A DNA stretch of 64,000 nucleotides from Talpa occidentalis (Eukaryota; Chordata; Mammalia; Eulipotyphla; Talpidae). Position numbers and translations under genes: made by a program. Location: the NCBI RefSeq assembly GCF_014898055.3, contig NW_023605305.1, positions 112,936,734-113,000,733 of the forward strand, read 5' to 3'. The notes under the pieces were generated by a model. The model ran no database searches. It saw only the letters and a list, made by a program, of their open reading frames with translations, and was not told the origin of the DNA. This document shows positions 46,166-56,574 of the stretch, one piece after another (the first letter of the stretch is position 1; each line of letters begins with the position of its first letter).

Positions 46166-46464
46166 TGAGTTAATGACCAAAAGTTGGGGGGAGGTTATAG
46201 GATTATCCCAGATTTTGTTTATATAATTTTGATCCATTTGCCTTATTTTATTGACTAGCTAGCTTTAAAAAAAAAATTACTGAATAGATTTCTTTTCAAT
46301 TTCTGTATATGGAGGGCAACTCAAAGGTTTGCTGATCGCTGCTGTCACTGATGACTGCCAGTGATTATTTAAGTAACACCTTATTTTTTAAGAATTTGAA
46401 AATGGAATTAGAAGAGGCAATTAATAATAATTCAAAATGGAATTAAAAGAAATAATTATTCTGG

Positions 46465-47000
46465 CAGGCACTGTTGTAGTTTGCCAGGAAAAAGCAGCGA
46501 ATAAACCAACCCAGTCCCTGCAACTGTGGAGCTTACATTCTAGTGGAAAAAAATCAAGATGCCTCATGGCAGGTCATGATAGATACTATGAAGATAAAGC
46601 AGTGGGCTAGAGAGTGAGATCGGTTACTATAGAAGTTGTAAAAGAAGGACAATTTAACATTGAGTGAAATAAATCAGTAGGTCATATAGATTCTGAAAGA
46701 AGAAAATGATAGGAAAACAGTGTTGGCAGCCTGAGGTGAGCACATGCTTGGTAAGCTCAGGGAACAGAAGAAGTGTCTTTAGAGCAAAGTGAAAAACAGA
46801 AAAGTGGCAGATAAGGTAGGAAAGATAGTCAAGGGCAAGAGAATGCTGAGGCTTGAAGACCATGTTAAGACCATTGATTGAACTCTGTGAGTCTTTGAAA
46901 GGCTTTAAGCAGAAGATTGACAGGATCTGATTTGTGTTTTAGAAGAAAAGCCTGGTTATTGCGTGGACTCTGAAACATAGGGCTTGGGGGGGGTCGCCAT
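46465..47000. repeat. Ancient mammalian repeat relic (family not named)
   Basis: 'GTGGAGCTTACATTCTAGTG' near 46527, 'GAGCACATGCTTGG' near 46738 and 'CTTTAAGCAGAAGATTGACA' near 46902 follow a well-known mammal-wide repeat phrase order also present near 20400, 55860 and 59600. Family not assigned. Confidence 0.45.
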
Positions 47001-48240
47001 GGAAACAGGGAGAAGGGTATAGTAGCTGAAAAATTAGAGGGCTAATCATTTGCCATTGGGTTTAACAGGATGAAAGTGATTATTGGCTTGACAAGAGTGG
47101 TTTCGTTAGACTGGTGAAGACAAAGGCTTTTGTATAGGCTACTGCCCAGTACATCTATCAGGCTTTGAGATTCTAGTGGACTTCATTCATTCAGCATAGC
47201 CGGTTATTTTTTTAACTTAGCAAATGTTATGTGCCAGGAACCACAGTTCTCACTAGAGATACCAAAGGTTAATAATGAATTGGTTCTTATTTATTACCAG
47301 ATAGTGAAGAAAGGCATGAATGAAATGAAATGTTTATAATAGGAATTCAATTCCTTTATTCCACGAGTGCTTAACCGATCTGTCAGAGGCTGAGGAAACA
47401 CATCAAGACATATTCCATTCTTCCTTGATTTGTATAAAATGTTTTTAAAAAGAGAACGCAAATTGTTGATAACTCATATTGTAATCTCACATTTTTGAAA
47501 GGAGTCTTGTTTTGCCATTATTGGCTATTGTCCCATCCCATTCACCTAGGACTTGTTTGGGGAGATGTGGTTTGTTTTCATTTCCTGAAGCAGAAGAGAA
47601 GGCAATGTAAAGAATGAACACGGGAAAGAGCTGTGGCATAGCAGGAACTCTTACAAATCTAAGGCAAGATGTTTATGTCACCAAACAACACAGACCCTAG
47701 GTGGCCAAGCTAAAGGACATACCCGAGTGACCACACCATCACCCCTTCAAATAAACACCCTGGCTGGATTTATCTGTGTGCAAGGTGGTGTGTGCATACC
47801 TGTGCGTGTGTGTGTGTGGTCATACAATTTAATAAGTACAGCTGTGTTTGTTCAACTATGTAACATTCTACATATAGATAAAGCACATATATGGCTGGAG
47901 ATCATTCATGGAATAAGTAGGAAAGAGTTTAAGTAGAAAAGTTGAATAACCATGAAAACACATTCACACTGGCTTACCCACACAGAAATGCAGAAAGAAG
48001 CTTAAACTTAATTTATAGCTGACATCACTGTTTTGAAACCTGAAACTATTAGTGCAACTGAAAAACTCAATGCCGTCCATTTAGAAGCACTTCTGAGAAG
48101 AGTTACATAGAGAGCTAAAATGATTGAAGAATCACATTTACATGGACATGTTAGAGAAACTGGTATAATATGATATGGAATAAAGTAAACTATGTCTTGG
48201 AATATGTAAAAGCTATATTGCAAAAGACAGTAATTCCAAT
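47000..48240. other. Unassigned DNA, no gene seen
   Basis: GTGTGTGTGTG snippet at 47805. Possible MIR-like scraps around 47195-47420. No exon. Confidence 0.4.
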
Positions 48241-48258
48241 TTCTTACACGAGAACATA

Positions 48259-48288
48259 AGATATATAGATATATAAGATATATATGAG

Positions 48289-48328
<40 letters not shown>
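48259..48328. repeat. (TA)n / GATATA microsatellite
   Basis: AGATATATAGATATATAAG followed by an uninterrupted TA run to 48328. Confidence 0.95.
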
Positions 48329-48330
<2 letters not shown>

Positions 48331-48674
48331 AATTAGGTAACCAAGAATTTTGTCTTGCTAAGGAGATTGTAACATACTGAACTGTATTATAGAATTAGAA
48401 ATTGGATTTTATTTCCATTTAATAGATATTCTTAACCTATAAACAACTATAAAAATACTGGAGTTCTATCCAGTAACTTACCATCTTTTCTCCAAACCCT
48501 CTTTTCCTACCTCACCCCTGAGGTGAGGTACTGTGAGTATAGGCTCTCATGACTGCTGTGAAAAAAAGAAGCCAAGCAGAAGAGAGAGAACTGACTGCTC
48601 AAATGCTGGCTAGTGAGAGAAGTGACTGGAACACCCATCCATCACTGCTGGGAATATGAAATGGCACAAAATGC

Positions 48675-48815
48675 TTGGAAATATACACAGTGGAATACTA
48701 CTCAGCACTCAAAAAGATAAACTCTTGCCATTTGTGGCAATATGGATAGAGCCGGAAGGACTTGCGCTAAATGAAATAAGTCATAAGGGGAAATATAAAC
48801 ACTGGAGGGTGTCAC
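48675..48815 (+). mobile_element. L1 3' UTR fragment
   Basis: 'ATACACAGTGGAATACTACT', 'CTTGCCATTTGTGGCAATAT', 'TAAATGAAATAAGTCATAAG'. Older than the 42.9 and 52.9 kb copies. Confidence 0.7.
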
Positions 48816-48834
48816 TTCTATACAGAATGTAGAG

Positions 48835-48930
48835 ACCTTTTTGTATTTCACTGCTGTATCACTGGTCCCTAGAAAAATATCTGACACATAGATATTCAAT
48901 AACACTCAGTGGAATGACTGGCTAGTTAAG
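48835..48930 (+). repeat. L2 3'-end-like fragment
   Basis: 'ACTGCTGTATCACTGGTCCC', 'AAATATCTGACACATAGATA', 'TTCAATAACACTCAGTGGAA' follow the L2 ending. Confidence 0.55.
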
Positions 48931-48999
48931 CAGAGGTTAGATAAATGACACTTGAGGGTGTTGAACTAAGGTTACATCTCTCTACCTTGTATAACTAAC

Positions 49000-49310
49000 C
49001 TCCCCAAAGCTAATGACTGAAAACAATGAAGGTTTTGCTCACAGATGTGAATTGAGGTAGTGTGCAGCTAGAACAACCTTTGTGCAGTGTCAGCTTTGGC
49101 GCAACGACTGGGGAGAAAAGAAGCATTTTTATGGATGCCAGCCAGGTGCTTATGGGCTAGGAGCATTGGTTCCTGAAGTCACTGGGCCTGGCATCTGGGC
49201 CAAGAACCAGCATCCCAAGAGGCAGGAAGTTAGTGCATCATTTCCACACTATCACTTCATAGGAGTAGTTACAGAGTTGGGATCTAGTGGGGTATAAATC
49301 CCACCTCTTG
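49000..49310. repeat. Ancient mammalian repeat relic (family not named)
   Basis: 'CCTCCCCAAAGCTAATGACTG' with 'AAACAATGAAGGTTTTGCTC' resembles a mammal-wide repeat in which CCCAAAACTTAGTGGCTTAA is followed by a T-rich and 'CTCAC' phrase. Related wording at 58030 and 59130. Confidence 0.4.
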
Positions 49311-49425
49311 ATAGGATGAGAGCTAAAGAATTTTAGGGTTTTTTTTTTTTTTACAAGAGCCACACAAGCTGATTTTTAGGAATGTCCCACCACCCAGATA
49401 TTTTCAAAACTCATATGAGATGTTA

Positions 49426-49482
49426 TTTAACATTAAAGATGTTAACATTAAATGTTCAAGTTTTTTAACATTAAAGATGTTA
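49426..49482. repeat. 19-base direct repeat inside an imperfect larger repeat
   Basis: TTTAACATTAAAGATGTTA occurs at 49426-49444 and 49464-49482, with a third partial copy between them. Confidence 0.9.
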
Positions 49483-49584
49483 TTTAACACGAAGCCATCA
49501 CTGGCTGATTATACTAAAATGAAAGCTCTGATTATGTACCAGATCTGTATTAAAATGTTTCCTATATCGTATCTCTTTTTTAAA

Positions 49585-49835
49585 TTTAATATTTACATAG
49601 CACTTGCTACATACCCGGCACTGTTCTTCATGCTTCATTAAATTACATTAAATCTAATTTAATCCTTGTAACAATCCCATAGAGCGCTATTATTCTCTCC
49701 ATGCTACAGATTGGAAAGCCTTGGTAGAAGAGATTAACTACCTTGCACAAAATCACATAGCCAAGGAGGGTGGGGCCAGAAGTTGAACCTACAGTCTGAT
49801 CCCAGAGCCTGGACTCTGCACCACTGTGTCATGCT
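49585..49835 (-). repeat. MIR SINE, minus strand, well preserved
   Basis: Near-complete reversed MIR: 'CATAGCACTTGCTACATACC', 'CTAATTTAATCCTTGTAACA', 'CTATTATTCTCTCCATGCTA', 'CACAAAATCACATAGCCAAG', 'GAAGTTGAACCTACAGTCTG', 'GAGCCTGGACTCTGCACCAC'. Confidence 0.85.
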
Positions 49836-49839
49836 GTCT

Positions 49840-51490
49840 TGTCCTTAATCTACTCAGTAATCCTGAAAATAGATCCTATTGGCATCCCCATGGACAGAAG
49901 GAACAAAACTAGACTCTCAACAAGTATGTCGCCTTCCCAAGGTCTGTTTGCCTACTTACTCCCAGCACCAGTATTTTACACAGTGTTTCAACCCTCACAG
50001 CAAAATTGCAAAGAGATGTGTCCAAAATGAAAATCAAATGTTAAATATTCTAGGTTATGTAGCCAGTGTTGAAGCTGGGGTTTGAGTTCAGGTGTGTGTA
50101 TGTGGCTCCATTGCCTGCATCAGCCTTAACTTCCCGGGCCGGGGAAGAGCTTCCCTTTCCACATGGGGACCCCAAGACCTCTGAGAGGGCAGAGATGCTC
50201 AGAGGTGACAAGAGATGACAGATTCTTCAGAAAGGTTTCTGGATCTATTGTTAGATTATAGATGCCAGCACCCTATTTTTCTCCCTCCCTTGGAGAAGTC
50301 ATTTAGCTTTCTCTGTTCCAGAAAATGACCTGATTTTCATTGTAGACCCCAACTGATAGCAGAGGAAGGTGAAGTGATGACCCTCAACACCCCCCCCCAG
50401 GGATCTCTTGTGGTTTAGTCAATTAATTGTTAGCCCTTTGGGAGAGGGAAGTGGAAAAGTGAGGAGCAAAGGAAGAGATGAGAAAAAAAGAAATCGACTA
50501 ATCTCCCGAAATCTGTCAGGGTGCCTCTCAACTTTTCTTATGAAGATGTCCCCTGTGACCCATTTAGAGCCATTTACCAAACTTTTTTCAGATTTCTTTG
50601 ATTTTAACATCTGCTTTCCTCTTTCTCCCCTGCACAGTCCTGTGTTTCCTGGCTCCGTGGCAGTCAGCCTTTGATCTGGTGCCTCTGGTTAGCTGCATGC
50701 TGTAAGTTATCCCTCCTCGAGCTAATTGTGGGCAATGATGAAATCTACATGCCATTCTTCTGCACCCTCTTCATCACAGGACTTCCATCCCGTTTGACAT
50801 GAGTGAGACCAGCTCTCCCACAGGAACTAACAACTCACTAATCCTTCCTGAAAAACAGGGACTTCAGGTCATACCAGTCCCAGACTTCTTACGTTAATCC
50901 AATAAATTAACCATCCAAAAGAGTCATACAAGTCCCAATGAAATTATCAGCAAAGAAGTTTAGTATCGTCCTCCAGCATAATTAGTCAGGGCAGGACAAT
51001 TCTCTGGATTATTTGCATCTTTTCCCACTGCCAACATTCCTTCATTTCTGTCAACTTCAAGTTTGGCTTCCTGCTGGCAAACATATTACACACAAACAAA
51101 TGTAGGGAAGGTTAACTTGAGAGTCAGAAGGCTAAATTGTAGAAGGTTTTTAAAGAATACACTTGTATTTTTTTATAGTAATGCTCATAAAATTACTCTA
51201 ATCACTGATGTTGCCAAGGATATTTGTTTAATGAGGGAAGAGATGATTTTCAATGTAATTAGACATTTCTTCAAAGTATTTTCTGAAACAATTTTAATAC
51301 TTCTCGTGATATTTCTATCGTGTGACGTTTATATTCAAACTGTTCTTTAATGATCATGAGGACTAAAGGGAATCTTAGACCATTTCCTAGGCAAAAAAAA
51401 AAAAATCATAAATCTGAAGAATGAAGATTTTATTGTACTGCTTTTCTATCCTCTGGGACAAATCCGAGTAATATGTAAAACATTTATTTC
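49840..51490. other. Mostly unassigned DNA, no gene seen
   Basis: Possible second MIR scrap to about 50090. 50100-51490 shows no recognised repeat; overlapping frames at 50408-50674 lack motifs. C run at 50390, A run at 51392. Confidence 0.4.
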
Positions 51491-51499
51491 AGAGAATAG

Positions 51500-51910
51500 G
51501 AATTACTTTCTATATTTTTAAATTATTCATTAGTATAAGTTTCCCAGAGGAAACCACGTCCTGTTGCTGTTAATTCTTGATAGCTAAGTGAATTTTTCAT
51601 TCTGTGACTTTTCCATGGCCAACATGCAGTTGTAATTACATGTTAGTTATGGACTCTTTCTACTCCAGCCTGTTCCCAGCAGCTCTTCTCCCTCCCTGCT
51701 GGTGTGGAAGCTGAAGGAAACATCCCATGTAGTATCTGGCTGCACCGAACATGGTTTTAAACATATCACTTTGTAATTAGCTGGTTTCCAGGGACCACCC
51801 ATCCATGCCACTTTCTAAATAATTAAGAATAGACTTTATGACTCCATCTTGTTAGAAGAGAATTATATAGGAAAGTGAAACACTTTGTTCCTGTTTATAC
51901 AATGACTTGT
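51500..51910. other. Repeat-free block, candidate conserved non-coding DNA
   Basis: No transposon text. TAAT-type cores ('CAGTTGTAATTACATGTTAG' near 51628, 'TTTGTAATTAGCTGGTTTCC' near 51770, 'AAATAATTAAGAATAGAC' near 51816). Non-coding. Confidence 0.3.
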
Positions 51911-51938
51911 TCATAAAAAGAGCTCACACAGTTTTGTA

Positions 51939-51970
51939 AAAAAAAAGAAAAAGAAAAAGAAAAAGAAAGA
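51939..51970. repeat. (AAAAAG)n tract
   Basis: A-rich run with G every sixth base. Confidence 0.9.
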
Positions 51971-52890
51971 AACAGAAATAATGTGGTTTTTAGCTGAAAT
52001 ATTCAAAATATAAGAAGACCACGGAACCTAGAAGATTCTCTTTTACCTCCATCATTTCTAAACTGTTCTGTGGTTGCTAAATTGAACCTATATTCCAATA
52101 ACTGAAGCAAATCCAGGGAAGAGAAAGAAGCTGAGCTAGGAAGAGTCAAGGAACTTATTCAGAGAAAGTTTCTTTCTAGTTGGACTTTGGAGACAGGCGG
52201 GAGAATGTCTGTCCTGAGTGGAAGGAACCAGCTCTTGCTCAGGGCAGCATCCTTCCCACCGACAGGTGTGTCAGACCTTCTTGGAAGCAAAGAGCTGCCC
52301 TTGAGGGCCTGGGGTGGGCTGTCCTCAGGCGCCCAGGCGGGTGCAGCTTCACTGACTCCATCACACGCTGCTGATGGCAAAAGGCAAAGGCCCCAGAAGG
52401 CCTGTCTTGAGCCTCATCCCTCTTCATTCCTCCCAAGAGAGAAATGTCAGTGGGGTGTTTCAGGCGATAAAAAATGACCCTCTTCCTGAGGACTAGGTTT
52501 TTTCACCTGGAAAAGTCAAGTATCCTTTCTTCCTGCAAGCATTTGTCAACGGGCCAGCACCTAGTGCTCTCCAGAGTAGGGATGGCTCTTTCCCCTTTGT
52601 TACCGGCCCCCACAGCTCTGAAAATCAGATTCTGGGTATTTTTTCAGCCTCTGCTCTCCCCGACTGCCCATTGCCCTAGCAGCACCTGGTTTCTAGAGCT
52701 ATAACCTATGCACACAATGCTGAGAGTTACTTTCTGAGATAAATATTTCTCCGTCTTTCTTGCCTACTTCCAATGAACCAATAAGACCAACAGCTGGTGT
52801 TTACACAGCTCTTACCTTCCAAGGAGCTCAGAGCCATTTCCAGAGACAGACTGCATTATCACCGAGCTCTGGGTGGTAACAGGTATTAAA
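51971..52890. other. Unassigned DNA, no gene seen
   Basis: 52160-52480 has several overlapping frames on both strands and is slightly GC-richer, but no motif, splice pattern or family match is recognised. Confidence 0.4.
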
Positions 52891-52901
52891 ATTATGCTTC
52901 T

Positions 52902-53153
52902 TGCTCAGCGAAATAAGCCAAAAAGAAAAAGAAAAATAACGGATGGTCTCACTCATAGCAGGAATCTAGAAAACTTAAATAAGGGACCAGGAAAAAGAAT
53001 AACTATAAGAAAGTGAAAATCAGAATCAACAAAAAACTATGAAACAGAGACACTTTTGGGGGGGTGGGGGGCGGGAGGGGAGGGATTGGGATCATAATGG
53101 GGGGGTTGCAATTGTATGGGGAATATAAAAATAAAATTTATTATTTAAAAAAA
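52902..53153 (+). mobile_element. Young 5'-truncated L1 (3' UTR only) with target duplication
   Basis: 'TTGCTCAGCGAAATAAGCCA', 'GGTCTCACTCATAGCAGGAA', 'AACTTAAATAAGGGACCAGG', a G-rich tract 53057-53085, 'GCAATTGTATGGGGAATATA' and a poly-A-rich end. Perfect 11-base duplication ATTATGCTTCT at 52891-52901 and 53154-53164. Close to 43034-43340. Confidence 0.92.
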
Positions 53154-53329
53154 ATTATGCTTCTGAATCCATAAGAGGAGGATGGAGCCAAGGAATGTGT
53201 AATTGTTTGTTGAAAATCACTTGGCCTTCAGGTGGTTCATCATTCGACTAATGTTTTTTTCCATTTATGTTCTTGCCACTGTATGGTCAGATATTTTCAC
53301 ATACATGAATTAATTGTATCCCAAATTTG

Positions 53330-53545
53330 CAGATATTAAGAATCACCAGAGGCTCTTGTCAAATCCATTGCTGCCCTGACATTCGATCTTTGACCCCTGA
53401 CCCCTGGCCTTCTCATTGAGTCTGTGATGGGGTTTAGAAATTTGTGTGTTTAAAAGTTCAAGGTTATTTTTCCCTTCTTCATGTACAGTATAACATTCCA
53501 GAATGTTCTTATCATTAGGAAACTTTGAGAAACACCATTTGCTTC
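53330..53545 (+). mobile_element. MER5A-like hAT DNA transposon relic, plus strand
   Basis: 'AAGAATCACCAGAGGCTCTT', 'CATTGCTGCCCTGAC', 'TTGAGTCTGTGATGGGGTTT', 'AGAAATTTGTGTGTTTAAAA' and 'AAACTTTGAGAAACACC' follow MER5A in order, with an insertion in the right half. Opposite in orientation to the copy at 45540. Confidence 0.6.
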
Positions 53546-53699
53546 ACAATACCTGTGTGGTTTTGAAAGCAGAGATGTGAAATGTCAATTCAACCCTAGT
53601 TCCCACACACTAGGAATGCAGTTGATTCATTTCACATATTTCCCCATCACATTTACTGATTTAATAATTAAAGACAAAGTATAACTTCTCCCCAGAACT

Positions 53700-54085
53700 A
53701 TGCCGTCAGCTAGTGTCTAGCACTCTCTGCTAGATTTCCTCACAATAGACCCTTCCCACATTTCCCTGGCATCTCATCTCCAAGTTTGAGTTCATTTCCT
53801 GAGCTCCTACTTGGACTTGACCCCATCCTTTCATTTGTTGTCATGGCTGTTTTCATCTCCCACCCCACCTCATACCATCCTTTGCTCACTCTGATTACTC
53901 CCCCTCTTGCTGACATCCTACCAAGCCTCCGTTCTCTGCCCTGCTCTGTGAACAATGACAGTGCTTGCTAGCTCCCTCCCACAGCCCAGAGGTCTCCAGC
54001 AAAGTTGCTGTCACCACCAGCCTCAAGAATGAGCATCATTTGCACATCATTCTGAAAATTCCAGAACTCAGGAGGTCTTTTCCTC
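53700..54085 (+). repeat. Possible L2-like relic
   Basis: Pyrimidine-rich phrases in the style of the L2 3' half. Weak, no terminal motif. Confidence 0.25.
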
Positions 54086-54499
54086 CATGGCTCCTCAATC
54101 ATGCAGGTGAGGGAGTAACCTCAGTTCAAACATGGCGCTCAAAAGCAAACCTCACATCTGTGTGAGGAGTGAGGCAGCCAGCTGTCACGTGGCACTTTCA
54201 TGTCTGCTGAGACAAACATTCAGCGGTGGGCTCATCAGAAGGCTCTCCCAGAAGGAAAAGTGGGGGGAAGAAAGAAGGGGAGACCATCTGATGTGTAGTG
54301 TCTGCAGACTCCAGTAGTGTAAACAGTGTCATGAAGGCCAATTCCAAGCCATCAAAGATTTAAAAACCAGCCTCCAAGATTCCAGATTAATTATCATTAG
54401 TTCTCATAGCTCCTCATTTCTCATTTCCTTCTCCTGTCTCTCTCCAGATCACCAGCCTTAGACTCCAAGCTTGCTTTTTTGCTTCATGGAATGAGGCTT

Positions 54500-54655
54500 G
54501 ATAAGAGAGAATGTGGTGGAGGACTATGAGTGCTTTGGTGGTGGGTGTGGTGTGGTAACATACATTTAAAGAGGTGTGAACCTATACCCCTAACTCATAT
54601 ACAGTGTTGGACACCCAATGATGCCTCAATAAAAATTAATTTAAAATAAATAAAA
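54500..54655 (+). mobile_element. L1 3' end, same subfamily as 24410-24955
   Basis: 'GAGTGCTTTGGTGGTGGGTG', 'GGTAACATACATTTAAAGAG', 'GTGTGAACCTATACCCCTAA', 'GATGCCTCAATAAAAATTAA' and an A-rich tail. Confidence 0.75.
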
Positions 54656-54664
54656 GATTTGATT

Positions 54665-54840
54665 TCCATACCCAAGCTCTCGCCCACTAGCAGTATGACC
54701 TTAGACACTGTTTCTCCAGCCTCCGACTCCCACACCACGAAAATGGAAATGATAGTAATGTCTGATAGTTTTATTATGAGGAGTTGATACAATGATACAT
54801 GTAGAAGTTTCTGGAAAGAAGCACTCAATACATTTGACTT
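54665..54840 (+). repeat. MIR relic, plus strand
   Basis: 'CAGTATGACCTTAGACACTG', 'CACGAAAATGGAAATGATAG', 'TTATTATGAGGAGTTGATAC', 'AAGCACTCAATACATTTG'. Confidence 0.65.
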
Positions 54841-54869
54841 CATATGAACCAGGTGCCTGAATAAATCTC

Positions 54870-55005
54870 AAACTTGAAAAGTCTCAGAATCTTAATCTAT
54901 AAAATGGAAATAATGATAGCTACTAGCTTTCTTCAAGATTAATTATGGGGATTATGAAATGAGGTGTATATAAAAGAGCTTTGCAAATTGTAAATTGTTG
55001 ACATA
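54870..55005 (+). repeat. Second MIR relic, plus strand
   Basis: 'AAGTCTCAGAATCTTAATCT', 'AAAATGGAAATAATGATAGC', 'TATGGGGATTATGAAATGAG', 'AAAAGAGCTTTGCAAATTG'. Same orientation as, and next to, the copy at 54665. Confidence 0.65.
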
Positions 55006-55554
55006 ACGTGACAGGTCTCTTACCCATTGCTGCTTCTTCACAGGTGGAGACTGACAGTGCAGAATCAGCCTGTGTGCTGTTACTGGGGGATGGAGTCAGA
55101 AGTCATATTGTCCATGTATTCTAGCTCTTTTTTTTTTGTGCTTTCTCCCTCAGGATGGATGCTATGTTGAAAGACTCTCCTTTCCTGCCTGACATGATTT
55201 CTTTCTACAATACAAACTCGTCTACAAAATGAATAATGGCAATGCCACATCTGCGATGGGGCAGAACACCAACACTAAATCCTGTCATTGCTGCTCTCAT
55301 GCCATAAAGTAGCATGTGGGGGGCCCGGGTCTCGGGTACAGGGGAGCCACTCTGGTGAGCTGAGCTGATTTCAGCCTGTTGAATCCATTGCTCACATCCC
55401 CTTGGCAGCCATCTAATACTATTATTCCCCCTCCTTTTCTTGGAATTGTGCTTCCTCCTGTCTCCAAATGAAGCATGAGTGAACTGGGAGAAAGCTGGGG
55501 GACAAAGAGACTCAAAATAAGAGCAAAAGATAATAACGATAACAGGTCACATAT

Positions 55555-55900
55555 ATAGAGTGCATTACAATTTAAAGCCCTTTATTGTTCCATGTCATTC
55601 TTATTTACATTCATGCTAATTATTTCACTTCCAGACTCCATGAGGTTTCTCATCTGAGAAATAGTGGTATCACCTACAATATAGGCTGTGAGAATTGAAA
55701 AAAAAAAAAAAAACAGAAGTAAACCACCCAAAGTTGCCCCTGAGCTCAGCTATACATTTATTTAACAATATTTATGAATTTTCTACAATGTTTTGGATAT
55801 TGGGCTAAGATCTAGAGATACATCAGTAAATAAAATACACTAGAGCCCGTCCTCATGGTGCTTATATCCTACTGGCATGTGGGGAACACATACATGCGTC
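55555..55900 (-). repeat. MIR/L2-like relics, minus strand
   Basis: 55560-55660: 'TTTAAAGCCCTTTATTGTTC' and 'TCTCATCTGAGAAATAG' (weak). 55745-55880: 'TTTATTTAACAATATTTATG', 'GGGCTAAGATCTAGAGATAC', 'ATGGTGCTTATATCCTACTG' match the reversed end of a mammal-wide repeat, probably L2-linked. An A17-type run lies at 55699-55714. Confidence 0.45.
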
Positions 55901-56119
55901 CATTCATATATATGTGCACACACACACATGCACACACGCACTTATGTTACTATTGCCATAAAAATGAGAATTGAGAGGAATGAACAATGGAAGAGGAGAT
56001 CAAGGAGTACCGGGGGTAGGATGAGGGAAGAGCAAAACCCTGGATCATTCTCAAGATTCTAGAAGAGTCAGCTGAAAAAGAAATGGATTCCAAACACAGA
56101 CGGGCTGTGTTAAGAAACA

Positions 56120-56570
56120 GGTTTGGGTACATGGTAGTCAGTCTCTATGATGGCTCCCAAAGACTCCTCCTGGTATCCATACTGTGGTGTTGCCTTCTCC
56201 CTGAGTGAGAGGACTGGGTCTTCTAATGGCAAAAATAATGGGTGGTCACATCTGAGATTAGATTATAGAAAAGGTTGTGAATAATGCCTTGATCATCCTT
56301 ACTGATGCATTCTCTCTCTCCTCCCCCTTGCTACCCCCTAATCTTCACTTTCAGCAAAACCAGCTGCCATATTGTGAGTAGCCCAATGGAGAGGCCCACA
56401 TGGCAAAGAACTGAGACAACCAGTAAGGATTAAGGCTCTCGATTTACGTTAATGAGCTTGTCAGTGGTCTACTGAGGCCCATGAGAAATAGTATTTAAAG
56501 GTATAAGCCTGGACATTGCATCAACTGCTGATGCATCTTCCTGCAAACAACTGGTCATTGACTATAGTCA
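56120..56570. repeat. Possible MaLR-type LTR relic
   Basis: 'CTCTATGATGGCTCCCAAAG', 'GAGAGGACTGGGTCTTCTAA', 'GGTCACATCTGAGATTAGAT', 'AGGCCCACATGGCAAAGAAC' and 'TGCCATATTGTGAGTAGCCC' resemble the internal wording of old ERVL-MaLR-type LTRs. Ends are not visible; no internal retroviral gene is present. Confidence 0.35.
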
Positions 56571-56574
56571 GACA

